From: Hyalella azteca
Lineage: Eukaryota; Arthropoda; Malacostraca; Amphipoda; Hyalellidae
Length of the DNA stretch: 64,000 bases
Direction of reading: 5' to 3'
Assembly (NCBI RefSeq): GCF_000764305.2
Contig: NW_025939655.1
Span: 62,001-126,000, forward strand
A program made the position numbers and the translations under genes. Below, in pieces: positions 24,511 through 34,885 of the stretch. Below the pieces are notes generated by a model that saw only the letters and a list, made by a program, of their open reading frames with translations, searched no databases and was not told the origin of the DNA. Position 1 is the stretch's first letter. The number at the start of each line of letters is the position of its first letter.

Positions 24511-26021
24511 GGAGAAGATGATGTAATTTTTTAGATACAATTTTTTAGAATTTTCGACCAGCAGACAAGACGGTCTTGTAAGATGTTTTGGTTGATTAAT
24601 GAATTCTTCTAAAAAGTTAACATTATGTTTTTTAATGTAATAATAACAAAGTAATTAAAGACCATGACACCATGTCGTTTTTAATGCACAATGTTAGCAT
24701 GATAGTGATATTTTTTTACTAGGTCGAGAAATGTGAGCAAAGGAGACGACGAAACGAATTTTTAACGACACCTTTCATGTCATAAACAATGCGATGACGT
24801 CGCGAATGGATCAGCAGAGCCGCACTAGATGAGGAGCATGAATGTGGGCAACTAGAAATATAATGCGACAATTTAAATAGCTCTAAGCCATTACCTAAAA
24901 TTATTATTATATTCATTACGCTAAGTGTGTTAATTTTGTTGCTTTTTAACTGCTTTAAGTTATATTATTCAGCGTGAACAGAAGGGCAATCCTTTTACAA
25001 CTGATCGTTCAATGAATACGAAAAAATATATATTTAACTAGATATTTACCAGCACAATTTATACTCTCAAGAATGGCAAAAATTCAAGTGTATGCGATTT
25101 TTGTCACGTCTCGTTGATGCAAATGAAAATGAAAAGTGGCTGAAAACGGTGTTAGTGCAACGTTTAACTGCACTCAAACTTTTCCATGTTAAATAGCTGT
25201 CTTTTGTTCTCTGCTGCGCACCATTGTTTTTTTTTTAATTTGTTATCGAAGAATTCATATTTTACGCTTCAAGTCTCCATTGGCACAATAATGGCAGGCC
25301 ACAAAGGTGACATGGCCTGTCAAAATATTGTTACCATGAGATGTATTACATAAGTCTTTTACCTCTCTGCGTGCTTGTAAATTTTTGCGCGTTTACTCTG
25401 CGTGCATTTAAATAAATTTTGAATAACTGAAGCATATATTTTTCTCCCTATGTTGAAAGTGATATGTGATTGCGCATTAGGGGATTAATTACATAGAAAA
25501 TTCCAAAAATAGTATAAGGGTCATCAACTGAGGTGGATTTCTGGTCAATTATCATAGAATATTAAAGCTATTAATTTGTTCATAATTCAAGGCTGGCTAA
25601 CAACCTTTGCCTTATGTAGGCCTTACTTGAGCGACTATGTCGAAAAACTATAACTCTGATTTACTTATGCGTACATCTTCTACCGACTTCACGTAATAAA
25701 TAAAATATATTTAGTGGAAGAATTTTAATTAGCTCTTTAAATCATGATCAACGGAGGCAATTACCTAAATACATTCACTTAATGGCATGAAATAAAATTA
25801 ATAAACAATTAATTCACCAATTGAAAAAAATTAAGACGTGTATAAAGAAAAAGTTATGGTTAAAAAAATAAAATTAGTTCAATGAAACGAACACAATCTA
25901 CAATTAGGTGTGTGAACAAAATTTTAAATCTCAACAATAGAATATGTCCTCACCTTGAAGGCTGGATTAGTAAGTCTTTCATATCAGCTCACGACCGCCC
26001 AAATTTCCGGAACAAAAGACT
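24511..26021. other. Intergenic, nothing recognised
   Basis: AT-rich with no supportable exon or element before the MITE at 26022. Confidence 0.5.
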
Positions 26022-26166
26022 GGGCCTATACTTTCAAAAAAAGTTAAGAGATCGTAAGTTCATCAGCCAATCATTGACGGCCTTTCAAGCAAAATCCACC
26101 AATCATAGACTAGAAAATAGAGCGTAAGTACTTACGTTTAATGAGCGAGTTTTGAAAGTATGGCCC
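26022..26166. mobile_element. MITE-like element with GGGCCTATACTTTCAAAA ends, copy 1
   Basis: The left GGGCCTATACTTTCAAAA and the right TTTTGAAAGTATGGCCC form a terminal inverted repeat. The interior (AGTTAAGAGATCG, ATCAGCCAATCATTGACGGC, AATAGAGCGTA) is nearly identical to 48540-48673. No coding capacity. The target-site duplication is not clear. Confidence 0.8.
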
Positions 26167-27470
26167 CTGGAGACGAGCGAAGAAAATTAGACTGTTAAGA
26201 TGTGCTCACCGATAGTCAAAGTTTGTTACCCAGGAAGGAAATGAATAATCGTAATGGATTTATATTAGCATATTGAGTGATAATTCCCAACTAATCGAAC
26301 CTTATCATAAGTCGATAACAGCAAGGTTTTAAATCAATCCATTGACCGCTGTCAATTAAGAATTATAAAAAGTATTATCCACTTTCATTTCAAGTTCACG
26401 TCTCGTCTTAAGGGGGAGGGTACTGTCCAATAATTACCTGGATCAATAATTTATACCCATATACAATTATAGTTGCTACTATAACAGCTCCAGTGTATAT
26501 TAACAATATTTATTCAATTACTAATTATTATTAATTAATATATCTGATACTTCGGTAGGTCGCAAAGAAGGAAGTAGCCAACTGCTAGCGACCTAAATTA
26601 AAAGCAACGCTGAGTTCAAAGTTTCTTTAACGGCAGGTAAAGTAAATTAAATTAGTTTAACAGTCACATTTTCAAAATTTTCAGTCAAATTAATGTAATT
26701 TATTTCCTTCGTTTAACAGCTCTCATGAAATTAACTAGAACTCATAGCATACTTGCAAAAATTTCGTCATTTTTATTTTTAAACTATTTGACATTTACCC
26801 ACTTAGAAATATCTTGTTTAAATAACATAAAGATTAGATAATTAATCATTTTGCTTATCATATGGCTTGAATAACAATATTTTCCCTCGTGGCGAAAATG
26901 ACTTAGTTTCGTTAAAAATTTGTACTCAACAGCGCAAAGTCAAGCTATTTCGTTGAACGCATGACTAACGAACATTAAATGGCAACTTTTAAAAAAATTT
27001 TGCTTGATTTAAAAGCCAAATGGTAATTAGTATTCGTCCCTCAATAACTCTTCAGGTTAATTCGAAATAGTCTTGCATGATAAAAAGTACCGTTTCATAG
27101 TCCTCACTGTTTATACCTACTTTATTATTGCCCAGACGCGAAAAAATTCTATGAATTCAGCGAAGATAATTTTTATGGGTGGAAAGAACAAGTGAACAGA
27201 GATCTGTCCAAATTCAACGGTAAGGGAATCACATGATAATTCGTCTGCTGATTAGGGACGATCATATATGGCCGGCAAGTCAAGTATAAAAAAATCCCAT
27301 GGAGTGATTTCACTGTTATAATTTAAGATGGTGTTACAAACGACGCTATTCATTTTGAAACCATGAATTTCAGCCGCAATTTGGCTCCATTAGTACTCAT
27401 TTTAATGTCCGGTTCACATCTTTAGTGCAGCTGTTTTCGACCACGTCGGTGTTTCAGCCGTTCCTATAAG
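26167..27470. other. Non-coding, nothing recognised
   Basis: AT-rich. No gene or element that I can support. Confidence 0.5.
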
Positions 27471-27473
27471 AAA

Positions 27474-28320
27474 GGGAGCCAGTAGATGCAGTGTACCTCG
27501 ATTTCGCCAAGGCATTTGACAGTGTCCCACATGAGCGGCTGTTACGTAAATTGAAGTCTTTGGGAATTGAGAGTAATGTACTCAAATGAATCAGAGATTT
27601 TCTATAGGGAGGCGACAACGTGTCAGTATTAATGGGTCCGTATCAGACGGCTTCAGTGCGCAGCGGCGTGCCACAAGGAAGCGTTCTCGGGCCTATTCTA
27701 TTCGTTGCGTTTATAAACGATCTGCCAGAAGCGTGTCATAGCGCTTGCTCGATGTATGCTGACGACACAAAAATTTATAATACAGTGAAGAATACGTCGC
27801 AAAAAGTACAGTTGCAAGGTGATCTTGAAAGGCTGGTTGACTGGGCTGATAAGTGGCAGCTGCTTTTTTACGCTGACAAATGTAAAGTTATCCACCTTGG
27901 CAAGAATAATGAACAGCAAGATTACAGTATGAGAAGACACGGTTGCAACGACTGAGTGATGATGAACAGCCTCCCTGATAGCATCGTTGACGCTCCGAGT
28001 ATGAACATCTTCGAAAACAGACTAGACGAAGGTATGCAGGAGCATATGTTCAGTCTTAAAATGCCTAGCAAATTACGGACCAGGCAATAAGTCCGGACGA
28101 AGCTATGCTGGAGCATATGTTCAGTCTTAAAATGCCTAGCAAATTACGGACCAGGCAATAAGTCCAGCAGCTATCTCAATCAATCGTCAGTTATAGAAAG
28201 ATCGGGTTCCAAAGGCCGGATCCCTTGTGAATCAAGTCACGAAAAGTTCAAGAATCGGCAACAGGCCATGGGCCTATTTCTTCAATGCCGACACTTCTAT
28301 TCTATTCTATAACTTCGCCT
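27474..28320 (+). pseudogene. Truncated LINE (Jockey/CR1-like reverse transcriptase) with TTCTA tail
   Basis: From about 27474 the frame reads DAVYLDFAKAFDSVPH, a stop, then SGVPQGSVLGPILFVAFINDLP and SMYADDTKIY: RT blocks 3-5 with the catalytic YADD, followed by WQLLFYADKCKVIHLG. After 27955 the frame breaks and jumps to the C-terminal SLPDSIVDAPSMNIFENRLD typical for the end of such ORFs, so the thumb region is deleted. The 3' end is a short TTCTA/TATTC microsatellite at about 28300-28320, as in LINEs of this class. It has several stops and is inactive. The tail is repeated in inverse orientation at 29371-29540. Confidence 0.85.
28039..28181. repeat. 71-bp tandem duplication inside the LINE 3' part
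   Basis: GGAGCATATGTTCAGTCTTA through ACCAGGCAATAAGTCC occurs twice with a 71-base period and almost no difference, so the duplication is recent or an assembly effect. Confidence 0.85.
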
Positions 28321-28760
28321 GTTGCAATCCATTTCATCCGCGTCGTGTTGCAGTTGTTCTAAACTTTATCATTTTTGTAACTTTTCTCTACGACGTCGTG
28401 TTGCAGTTTCCGAACGCCGGCCGTGTTTCGGCCGATATCAACGACGTTGTGTTGCTGCCATTTTTAACTTCTTTCGTGTAGCAGCTGTTTGCAACGGTGT
28501 TCATGTTGCAATCGTTGCCAATAGCGTCATGATTTGGGTCATTCAATATAACGTACCGCGCTGTAGTCTTTGGCAACGGTATAAACAGTCGACGGTGCCG
28601 GCGAGGTCAATAGCGTGCATGACTGGGGTGGATAGCTAGAGGTCAGCATAGCCAAAGTCCACAGTGCGATTTATATACCTTCCCGAGCGTATAACGCAGC
28701 CGGGCATCTTCACGGCTTTCGACACAGAGCGCCCACCATGCACAACAGCGCCGTTCAGTC
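28321..28760. repeat. Degenerate repeat with CGTCGTGTTGCAG motif
   Basis: The 13-base motif CGTCGTGTTGCAG or close variants recurs at irregular 50-75 base steps between 28345 and 28520. The frames across it are by-products. No gene recognised. Confidence 0.4.
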
Positions 28761-28779
28761 ACAGGCCGGAGCGCAAACA

Positions 28780-28890
28780 GGCCGGAGCGCATACATACAA
28801 ACAGGCCCTACCGCAACAGGCACACTCCTAACGTAACAAAACCTAACCTAACCTGCGCCTGTTGCTGTAGGGCCTGTTTGCGCTCCGGCC
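28780..28890. repeat. Fold-back built on CCGGAGCGCAAACAGG, with CCTAA motif in the loop
   Basis: GGCCGGAGCGC...AAACAGGCCCTACCGCAACAGGC (28780-28821) pairs with GCCTGTTGCTGTAGGG and CCTGTTTGCGCTCCGGCC (28857-28890). The loop contains AACCTAACCTAACCTG, about three CCTAA units. A further half-copy of the arm precedes it at 28762. Confidence 0.7.
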
Positions 28891-29370
28891 AGTTGGGCTC
28901 CGGCGCTGTGAAGCAGTGGCTGTATTGTGCAAAGCGGATTTACTGTTAGCCGGAGTTACACACAGCTCATTGATCTGAGGCTATGTGTAGATACTGTACG
29001 CTGATGGTTGGCGTTAGGCCCAGGGCCTGTTTACGAGTCAATTTTGTTACCCACGGCTGCGCTCCCCATGACTGCATTAGCGGATAGAAGTTGCTGGTCT
29101 TGATTGACGTCTTGCGGCCGCCTGATTGTTCTAGTCCTTATTGGAGTAATGGAAAGCCTGTTGAAACTTTGTACATCCTCGTGTCCAGTGGAGAGGTTTT
29201 TTTGCATAAAAATGCATGAGAATTGGATGAAAAATTTGAGTTGGGAGTGTTTGATGAATTGAATTTGTAGACGTTTTTGCAAACTGGAATATATTAGGCC
29301 CCACTTTATAATTGTGCTATATTAAATTTCACATAACCATGGAAATAATTTTAAATTTTCCCCTTAGAAT
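28891..29370. other. Non-coding spacer between the two inverse LINE tails
   Basis: No gene recognised. Confidence 0.5.
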
Positions 29371-29644
29371 AGAATAGAATAGAATAGAAGTGTCGGCTCT
29401 GAAGAAATAGGCCCATGGCCTGTTGCCAATTCTTGAATTTTTCGGGACTTGATTTCGGGACTTGGAATCCGGCCTTTGGAACCTGATATTTCCATAACTG
29501 ACGATTGATTGAGATAGCTGCTGGACTTATTGCCTGGTTGCGAAAACAGTTCATTTGTTGATAAGAATCGGTAGATAGATTTATTCTCGAATAGTTATTG
29601 AGATGATCTGATTCTGTTAACGTTTGATTGTCATAAACGCCCAC
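29371..29644 (-). mobile_element. LINE 3' tail, inverse copy
   Basis: On the minus strand this ends in the same TTCTATTCTATT tail and carries the same sequence as 28140-28316 on the plus strand (ACTTATTGCC, AGCAGCTATCTCAATCAATC, CAGGCCATGGGCCTATTTCTTC on one strand or the other). It is a second insertion of the same LINE family in opposite orientation, 1 kb away. Confidence 0.8.
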
Positions 29645-31180
29645 ACTTTACGAGCCTGTGTTAATTGAAGCTATTTTCCGAGCGAGACGTTTCTATGGAA
29701 TATTTTATTCCGATCTTGTCATACAAGTTAGTACAGGAAGGGTACAGCACTCCAATGTTATGCAATTACAATAGGTATGTCAGCTTAGTTTGGGCCTTTT
29801 GTCGATTTTAAACATCACAGAAAATTTTTTGTTATTATAAAGTTTGCAGGAGCTTCGCCCACTATTTACTTCGACCTGCCATTTACTTTTTCATTCTTGC
29901 TGTTTTTACACCCGCTCACGTTCAAATTTTTAACGGTCAAATTGCATTTTAACAGTCGCTACGAATTTTGAACATTTTATTTCAATCTAAAAATGCTCTG
30001 TACAACTATAGATATCACTAATTTAACGAAGTACAATAATTTTCAAGAGTAATTACTTGAAGCAAGTGCATTAGTTTGCGTCCTCGTAAGTTTATTTTTC
30101 GGAATAATCCAATTTCAATTTAAACAAATAATCACTTTTCGAAATTATGGAACGCAATCGACTATGCGACTAATGGCATAGACCTAGCTATAATAACTAT
30201 TTTCTTGCCAGATAGGAAATAGAAAATTCGAAACTTATCATGGTAAACTATATAACTGGAGGCTTCGGAAGATGGACCATTTTCAACAGACTTAGTTTTC
30301 CAATAAATAAAACTAAGAGTACATTTGATACTCTTTTATTTATTTATTGAGTTTGGACAGATAACTGTGAACTTGTGAAGGTTAGAGAACTTTATACAAC
30401 AATTATTCTTTTATTACGGCGCATATGCGAAATTATTAGCCGAAGTTACGCGCACATGAATTTCATTCGGAAAGCCCTTTTAAAAGTGAACTTCCATTCT
30501 TAGAACTCCACTCTGCCACAGGCCACTAACCAAAGTTTATTAACTAACCAAAGTTTGATTGAATTAGACTTCTAAGAAGCTACAAGTTTTAAAGACAAGC
30601 TAGATTAATCATAACATTCGAGTAATCATTAATCATTACATGCTGGATCAATCACAATGTTCCTACTAAATACTAACCCTACCACTTATGCTACCAAGAG
30701 ATTGTAGAACCATCAAGCTATAGAAATTAATATCGCAAATCAATCACCATAAGTCCATATCGCACAAACCAATTGCATAAAAAATACAGGCGCCGGAGAA
30801 AGTTTTTTTTCAATTATCAGTTATCATTTTTTTTGCAACTTTCAAGATCAATTATATAGACAAACAACAAACATTAATAAAATATGAATGGCTTCAAGGG
30901 GACACATCACAATATTTCACACATGACGATGTATCAGGGTTACGTAAAAGTCTGCAAAGGCGATGTTGACATACCATTCCGTTGGGAATTTCTGATGGCA
31001 GCTATGTCTAGACATTTTATTCACAAAAGCTTTCGCACTTAAAGACTATTTTTCCATCATTTAGAATGATGAATTATTTCTTTTAAGTAAATACAATTGG
31101 AATGATGAAATTGTTTCTGACTCCTTTTGTAGCTGCTCGACTTTCTGACTGACGGTCTCGCTCTTCTTTTCTTTCCGACG
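29645..31180. other. Non-coding
   Basis: AT-rich. A fold-back ATAAATAAAACTAAGAGTA / TACTCTTTTATTTAT lies near 30300-30350. No gene recognised. Confidence 0.5.
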
Positions 31181-31720
31181 CCTTCTAGGAGATGAAATTG
31201 GACATGAGCCGGGTGCGGCTCACTCTTGATTTAGCCGCCTACCACGGCGGGCGTGACTGCTTGCGGTCGTGCCCGAACATTTGGTTACGAGAAATGATAC
31301 AGTCAGCAGCGAACGCAGCGGAACTGGATTCCATGGATACGGCGTTCCGGTCACATATCAGAAAGTCATAATTACTCATGAAGCCAAAGTCCAGGCGAAG
31401 TACGGGGTCGATAAAAAGGTTCATCGTTTAGGCTGGTTCTCTAGAGTATCCTCCAGGTAGCCGCACCCGCCCATGATCGTAGGTGGATACGGTTTAGTAA
31501 CCAACCCAGGGATCAGCGATGAGCAGCCAAGCCGGTAGTAGAATAAAGAGCCCACAGGCCGTCACAGGCGGGAACGGGAGAATTGTAAGAGTTCGATAGC
31601 CGTTGGGTGAAGACCATGGAACGTGCCCAACTGGGTCTACCACCGACGCCATCATTCATCGTCTACGATGTGATTTTCTGTGCAAGGGTAAAATGTACCT
31701 GTATTTTGAACTGGCCGAAT
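31181..31720 (+). other. Coding-like GC-richer stretch of unknown identity
   Basis: A strong pyrimidine tract (CTCTTCTTTTCTTTCC) and TTCTAG at 31160-31190 look like an acceptor. They are followed by about 60 open codons (from GAGATGAAATTGGACATGAG: SRVRLTLDLAAYHGGRDCL, then REMIQSAANAAELDS) to a stop near 31367. Another open stretch around 31620 (QLGLPPTPSFIVYDVIFC) ends at CAAGGGTAAAA. I do not recognise either. They could be exons, or the 5' part of the retroelement whose C-terminus lies at 32.5-33.2 kb. Confidence 0.25.
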
Positions 31721-32477
31721 GTATTATGTGAATTATGTGAACTGTGAATATTAGTTCTGCATTCACTTCGAACTATACTGTTATTGTCTTTGCCTGTAAA
31801 AATCGGGTCCCGTAGCTAGACGGTTGGGCAGAGACGTTTACTCTAGAAAAACGCTGTTTGCCTAATTGTGTGGAGTTTCCGAAGAATAAGCCCTTCAACC
31901 CACCAGAGGTGTCGTCGTTCACTGATGAATTACTTAGTTTGTACTGATATTAAGCCAGGTTGTCTGAGCTAGTTCGGGACATATGACGTATCTTGTGTGA
32001 TGAATTTTCCTATCGTATAGTTTAACTGCGACCTATATATGTACTTTTACCGTTGACGTTCGCCACTGCGGCCAGCGTTGTCTTACGTTTATGAACGAAT
32101 ATTGCACAACCAAATGGTTCGGATGGTGGATGTTCACTGACAACTACCTGCAGACGGCGGCTTCAGTGATGGATTAGAATAGGTTTTTGTATTAGCATGT
32201 TAGCGTTGCCTAGGGGTTAGAATGAGAACTTTTCATGTTTGATTCTAGGTTAAGGTTTTGTGTACTAGTAAAAATGTATATATTGTGCAATAGGTATTAC
32301 CGAATGGAGGTCAAGAGTAGTGTAGTTTTAACTGTCTGGATAGAGTTTTGAAGCTCGCAGTTCAGAGCATTTTTGAAGCTTTCGTAACAAACGCTTATAA
32401 CTCTGACTTTACCAACATTCACTGATCTTCTTCCCAATTGAGTTAATAATTCTACTATTCCGTTGGGGTAGCAGAGT
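31721..32477. other. Non-coding, possibly part of a retroelement
   Basis: No recognisable domain. It lies between the coding-like stretch and the retroelement C-terminus. Confidence 0.4.
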
Positions 32478-33159
32478 ATGTTGCACCTCTCCCACAACAC
32501 TTTCATTAACCGGCAGAGGACTTGGGATGGGCCTGTGTCCGCGGCCTCCGCAGCGCGGCTTTTGGAAGCGGCGGACCAAATATCCAGGGCTCGTCTACTT
32601 GCAGCGGCGAAGAGAGAGAGTGGCTTGTGGCTTCACGCTATTCCTTCCGATGCTCTTGGAACACTTCTAGATCCCGACTCCTTCCGCGTCTCAATTGCTC
32701 TTCGAGTTGGCGCAAATGTATGCGAACCCCACACTTGTCGGTGCGGAAAGCGGATGGATGCACGAGGGCTGCATGGCCTTTCTTGTAAGTACAGCGCTGC
32801 GCGACATCCAAGACACTCGGCTCTGAACGATGTTATCAGGAGGGCTCTCCAGAACGCTGGCGTTCCTTCATGCCTTGAACCCGTTGGAGTGGACGGAGGG
32901 GATGGTAAGAGACCAGATGGCTTAACGGTTCTCCCATTTTCTAATGGGATGTGTTTGTGCTGGGATGCAACCTGCGTCGACACTTTTGCTGAGTCGCACG
33001 TCAATAATTCGGCTATTTCTGCTGGGTTCGAAAACGACTGGTCCTTTAATATCACAGATTGGCCTTCGCATTACGGAATTGTCCGGCGAACGTAGAGAGA
33101 CTCTATGGTTGGAGCAAAGGTTGGCTGTGACGCTCCTCGCTCGCGTCACAGCTCAGTGA
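32478..33159 (+). pseudogene. C-terminal part of a retrotransposon polyprotein (zinc knuckle plus endonuclease-like PD...D), frame-broken
   Basis: One frame (to 33093) has WDGPVSAASAARLLEAA, then TCRCGKRMDARGLHGLSC, a C-x-C...H-x3-C cluster, then RHPRHSALNDVIRRALQ, GDGKRPDGLTVLPF and CWDATCVDTFAESHVN. RPDG followed by W-D-x-T is the pattern expected of the restriction-like endonuclease fold found at the C-terminus of R2/R4-type LINEs. This assignment is by pattern only. The final block (LRITELSGERRETLWLEQRLA, ending TAQ-stop at 33159) is in another frame, with the middle deleted. The RT part was not found upstream, so this is a 5'-truncated, dead copy. Confidence 0.65.
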
Positions 33160-33294
33160 CCCTCGGAGTCGGTGTAGGCCACCATCAGAGGCGTTAACGT
33201 CGGGGCCCTGATCATTGACATGAAACCATTCCCAGTTTTTAATTAATAAAATTAATTCCCTTTTTGTTGGAATGGTGAGTGTGGGAGGCCTTTT

Positions 33295-33545
33295 AAAAAA
33301 TATATATCAGGATTATGGACGAAACTCGAACAAAGTTTTTTTCTGATCAACTAAATATATTTTTTCTGGTTATGGATACATTTTTTCATGTCAAGGACGA
33401 ATTTTTTATCGAAAAGATATATTTTTCAAGTCAAGGATATATATTTTTATGTCGATGAAATATTTTTCTTCACGTCAGTGATAGATTTTTCAAGCCAAGA
33501 ATATATTTTTTCAAGTTAAGGATATGATTTTTTGAGTTGTTAATA
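33295..33545. repeat. AT-rich degenerate array, GATATATTTTTCAAGTCAAG type
   Basis: About eight loose units of 30-35 bp combining ATATATTTTT with TCAAGTCAAGGA. It is non-coding. Confidence 0.65.
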
Positions 33546-33644
33546 AATGAATGAACGCCATATTTTATATTGCATTTTTCTTATTTTTAACTGTAAAGTG
33601 TTGTTTTATCATTTTTAAACGAAAAATATGCAATTGTGGTAAAG

Positions 33645-33900
33645 GGACCAAGGGTGGGCGCCTTGCCCCAAGCCCGCGCGTGAGCCTATTGCCCCAAGGG
33701 TGGGGCAATGGGCCCATTTTGACACTTTTTACAAAATAGCGTTTCATAAAAATTGAATAACTCTATAGGCGTCTAATTAACATCATACATTCCTCATTAG
33801 TTGTACCTTTAAACAATACAAAGAACCACCTAGTATCAATTAAAACTTCGTCAAAAATTTAGTTAAAAAAAATGGGGGGGGCGCTGCCCCATGTTACCCT
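33645..33900. mobile_element. MITE-like element with AGGGTAACATGGGGCAGCG end, copy 2 (inverse)
   Basis: The right end (GCTGCCCCATGTTACCCT, to 33900) and about 200 bp inward match 10511-10725 in reverse complement, including GGGCCCATTTTGACACTTTT and TTGTACCTTTAAACAA. The left boundary is blurred by extra GCCCCAAG-type sequence. Confidence 0.75.
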
Positions 33901-33911
33901 ACTATTTCTAT

Positions 33912-34320
33912 TTCAGAGACGGCTTAACTGACAATCGTGCAATTTTAACATTATTTTGGCCGTTTCAAAGTAAATGAGATTTTTAGGTTTGGGAAAATTT
34001 CAAATTTTAATTCAAAAAGTTATTAACACTATTTTTATTTCACTTACTGCTGAACCGACACTCGTGAAATTTTAGCAGCATTTTTGCCGTTGCAAAGTGA
34101 TTGTATTTCTGGGTTTCGGGAAATTTCAAAATTAAATTTAAATTTTTAATATATTTTATTAAAATATATTAAAAATATATTTGTTTATATTTATATTTAT
34201 ATTTCTAAATCGGCTGTACTAACACTCGTAGAAATGTAACAACACTTTTGTCGTTTTAAAATGTATTAATTTCTATGTTTGGGAGAACTAATAATTTTAA
34301 TTGAAAACGCTGTAAAACTA
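33912..34320. repeat. Three degenerate units of about 125-160 bp
   Basis: The order (G)GCTGxACTxACAxTCGTG, AAATTTTAxCAxxATTTTxGCCGTT, AAAGTxxxTxxATTTxTGGGTTTxGGGAA occurs three times. It is heavily diverged. Confidence 0.55.
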
Positions 34321-34334
34321 TATTTCAAAAACAA

Positions 34335-34600
34335 GGCAGGAATGTAAATACATGTAACAGGAAAGAAAAACCTGTGACACGAAAGTAGGTACATGTGGCA
34401 GGAAAATCTAGCTGGAAAGTAAGTAGATGTCAAAGGAAAGTACTTGGATGTGAGAGAAAGTAAGTACACGTAGCACTGGACAGTAAGATGTGGTTGGAAA
34501 GTATACCTATAGCTTTAACGTAAGAACATTTGATAGGAATTTTGCTCCATGTCATCGGCAGAAAGTAAGCACATGTGGCAGGAAAGTAAATGCACTTTGC
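34335..34600. repeat. Degenerate array, GGAAAGTAAGTACATGTGGCA type
   Basis: Loose repeats of AAAGTA[AG]GTACATG, TGGCAGGAAAGT and similar lie just beyond the white stop codon (downstream on the minus strand), so part may be in the 3' UTR. No polyadenylation signal is assigned. Confidence 0.6.
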
Positions 34601-34617
34601 CGTGATTTTTATCGCTT

Positions 34618-34885
34618 TTATCGTCGAAAAGTTTTCGACAGGAGGCCTAGGAAGGCCAGAGTCCTGTATAGGATCAGTAACAGACAAAGGCAACACACGT
34701 CCACGCCGATGCTGCCATCCTGGTAATTCAGGAATCGCAGCACCGCCTCGCCGTTCGGGAATCTCGTACGATTCCCAGAAGCAGGAATTGATTCCACCGA
34801 CCGCCACTGATTGATTAAGAGCGCTTCATTCCCGTAGCTGAACCAAGAGGCGTACCGCACCCACGCCAGCCAATCAGGCGTCGAG
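34618..34885 (-). CDS. white exon 10 (C-terminus)
   Basis: Acceptor with a pyrimidine-rich tract, ATCTTTTGTTCCCTCGGCAG. Two bases carried from exon 9 plus C give Gly. It reads [31 protein letters not shown] and the last membrane helix ([20 protein letters not shown]), stop TAA at 34618-34620. Four further copies of the acceptor and exon start follow at 62-bp steps. Confidence 0.92.

Noticed and set aside
32633..33055. 140-codon minus-strand frame
   Set aside because: Shadow of the retroelement C-terminus on the plus strand; composition-driven.
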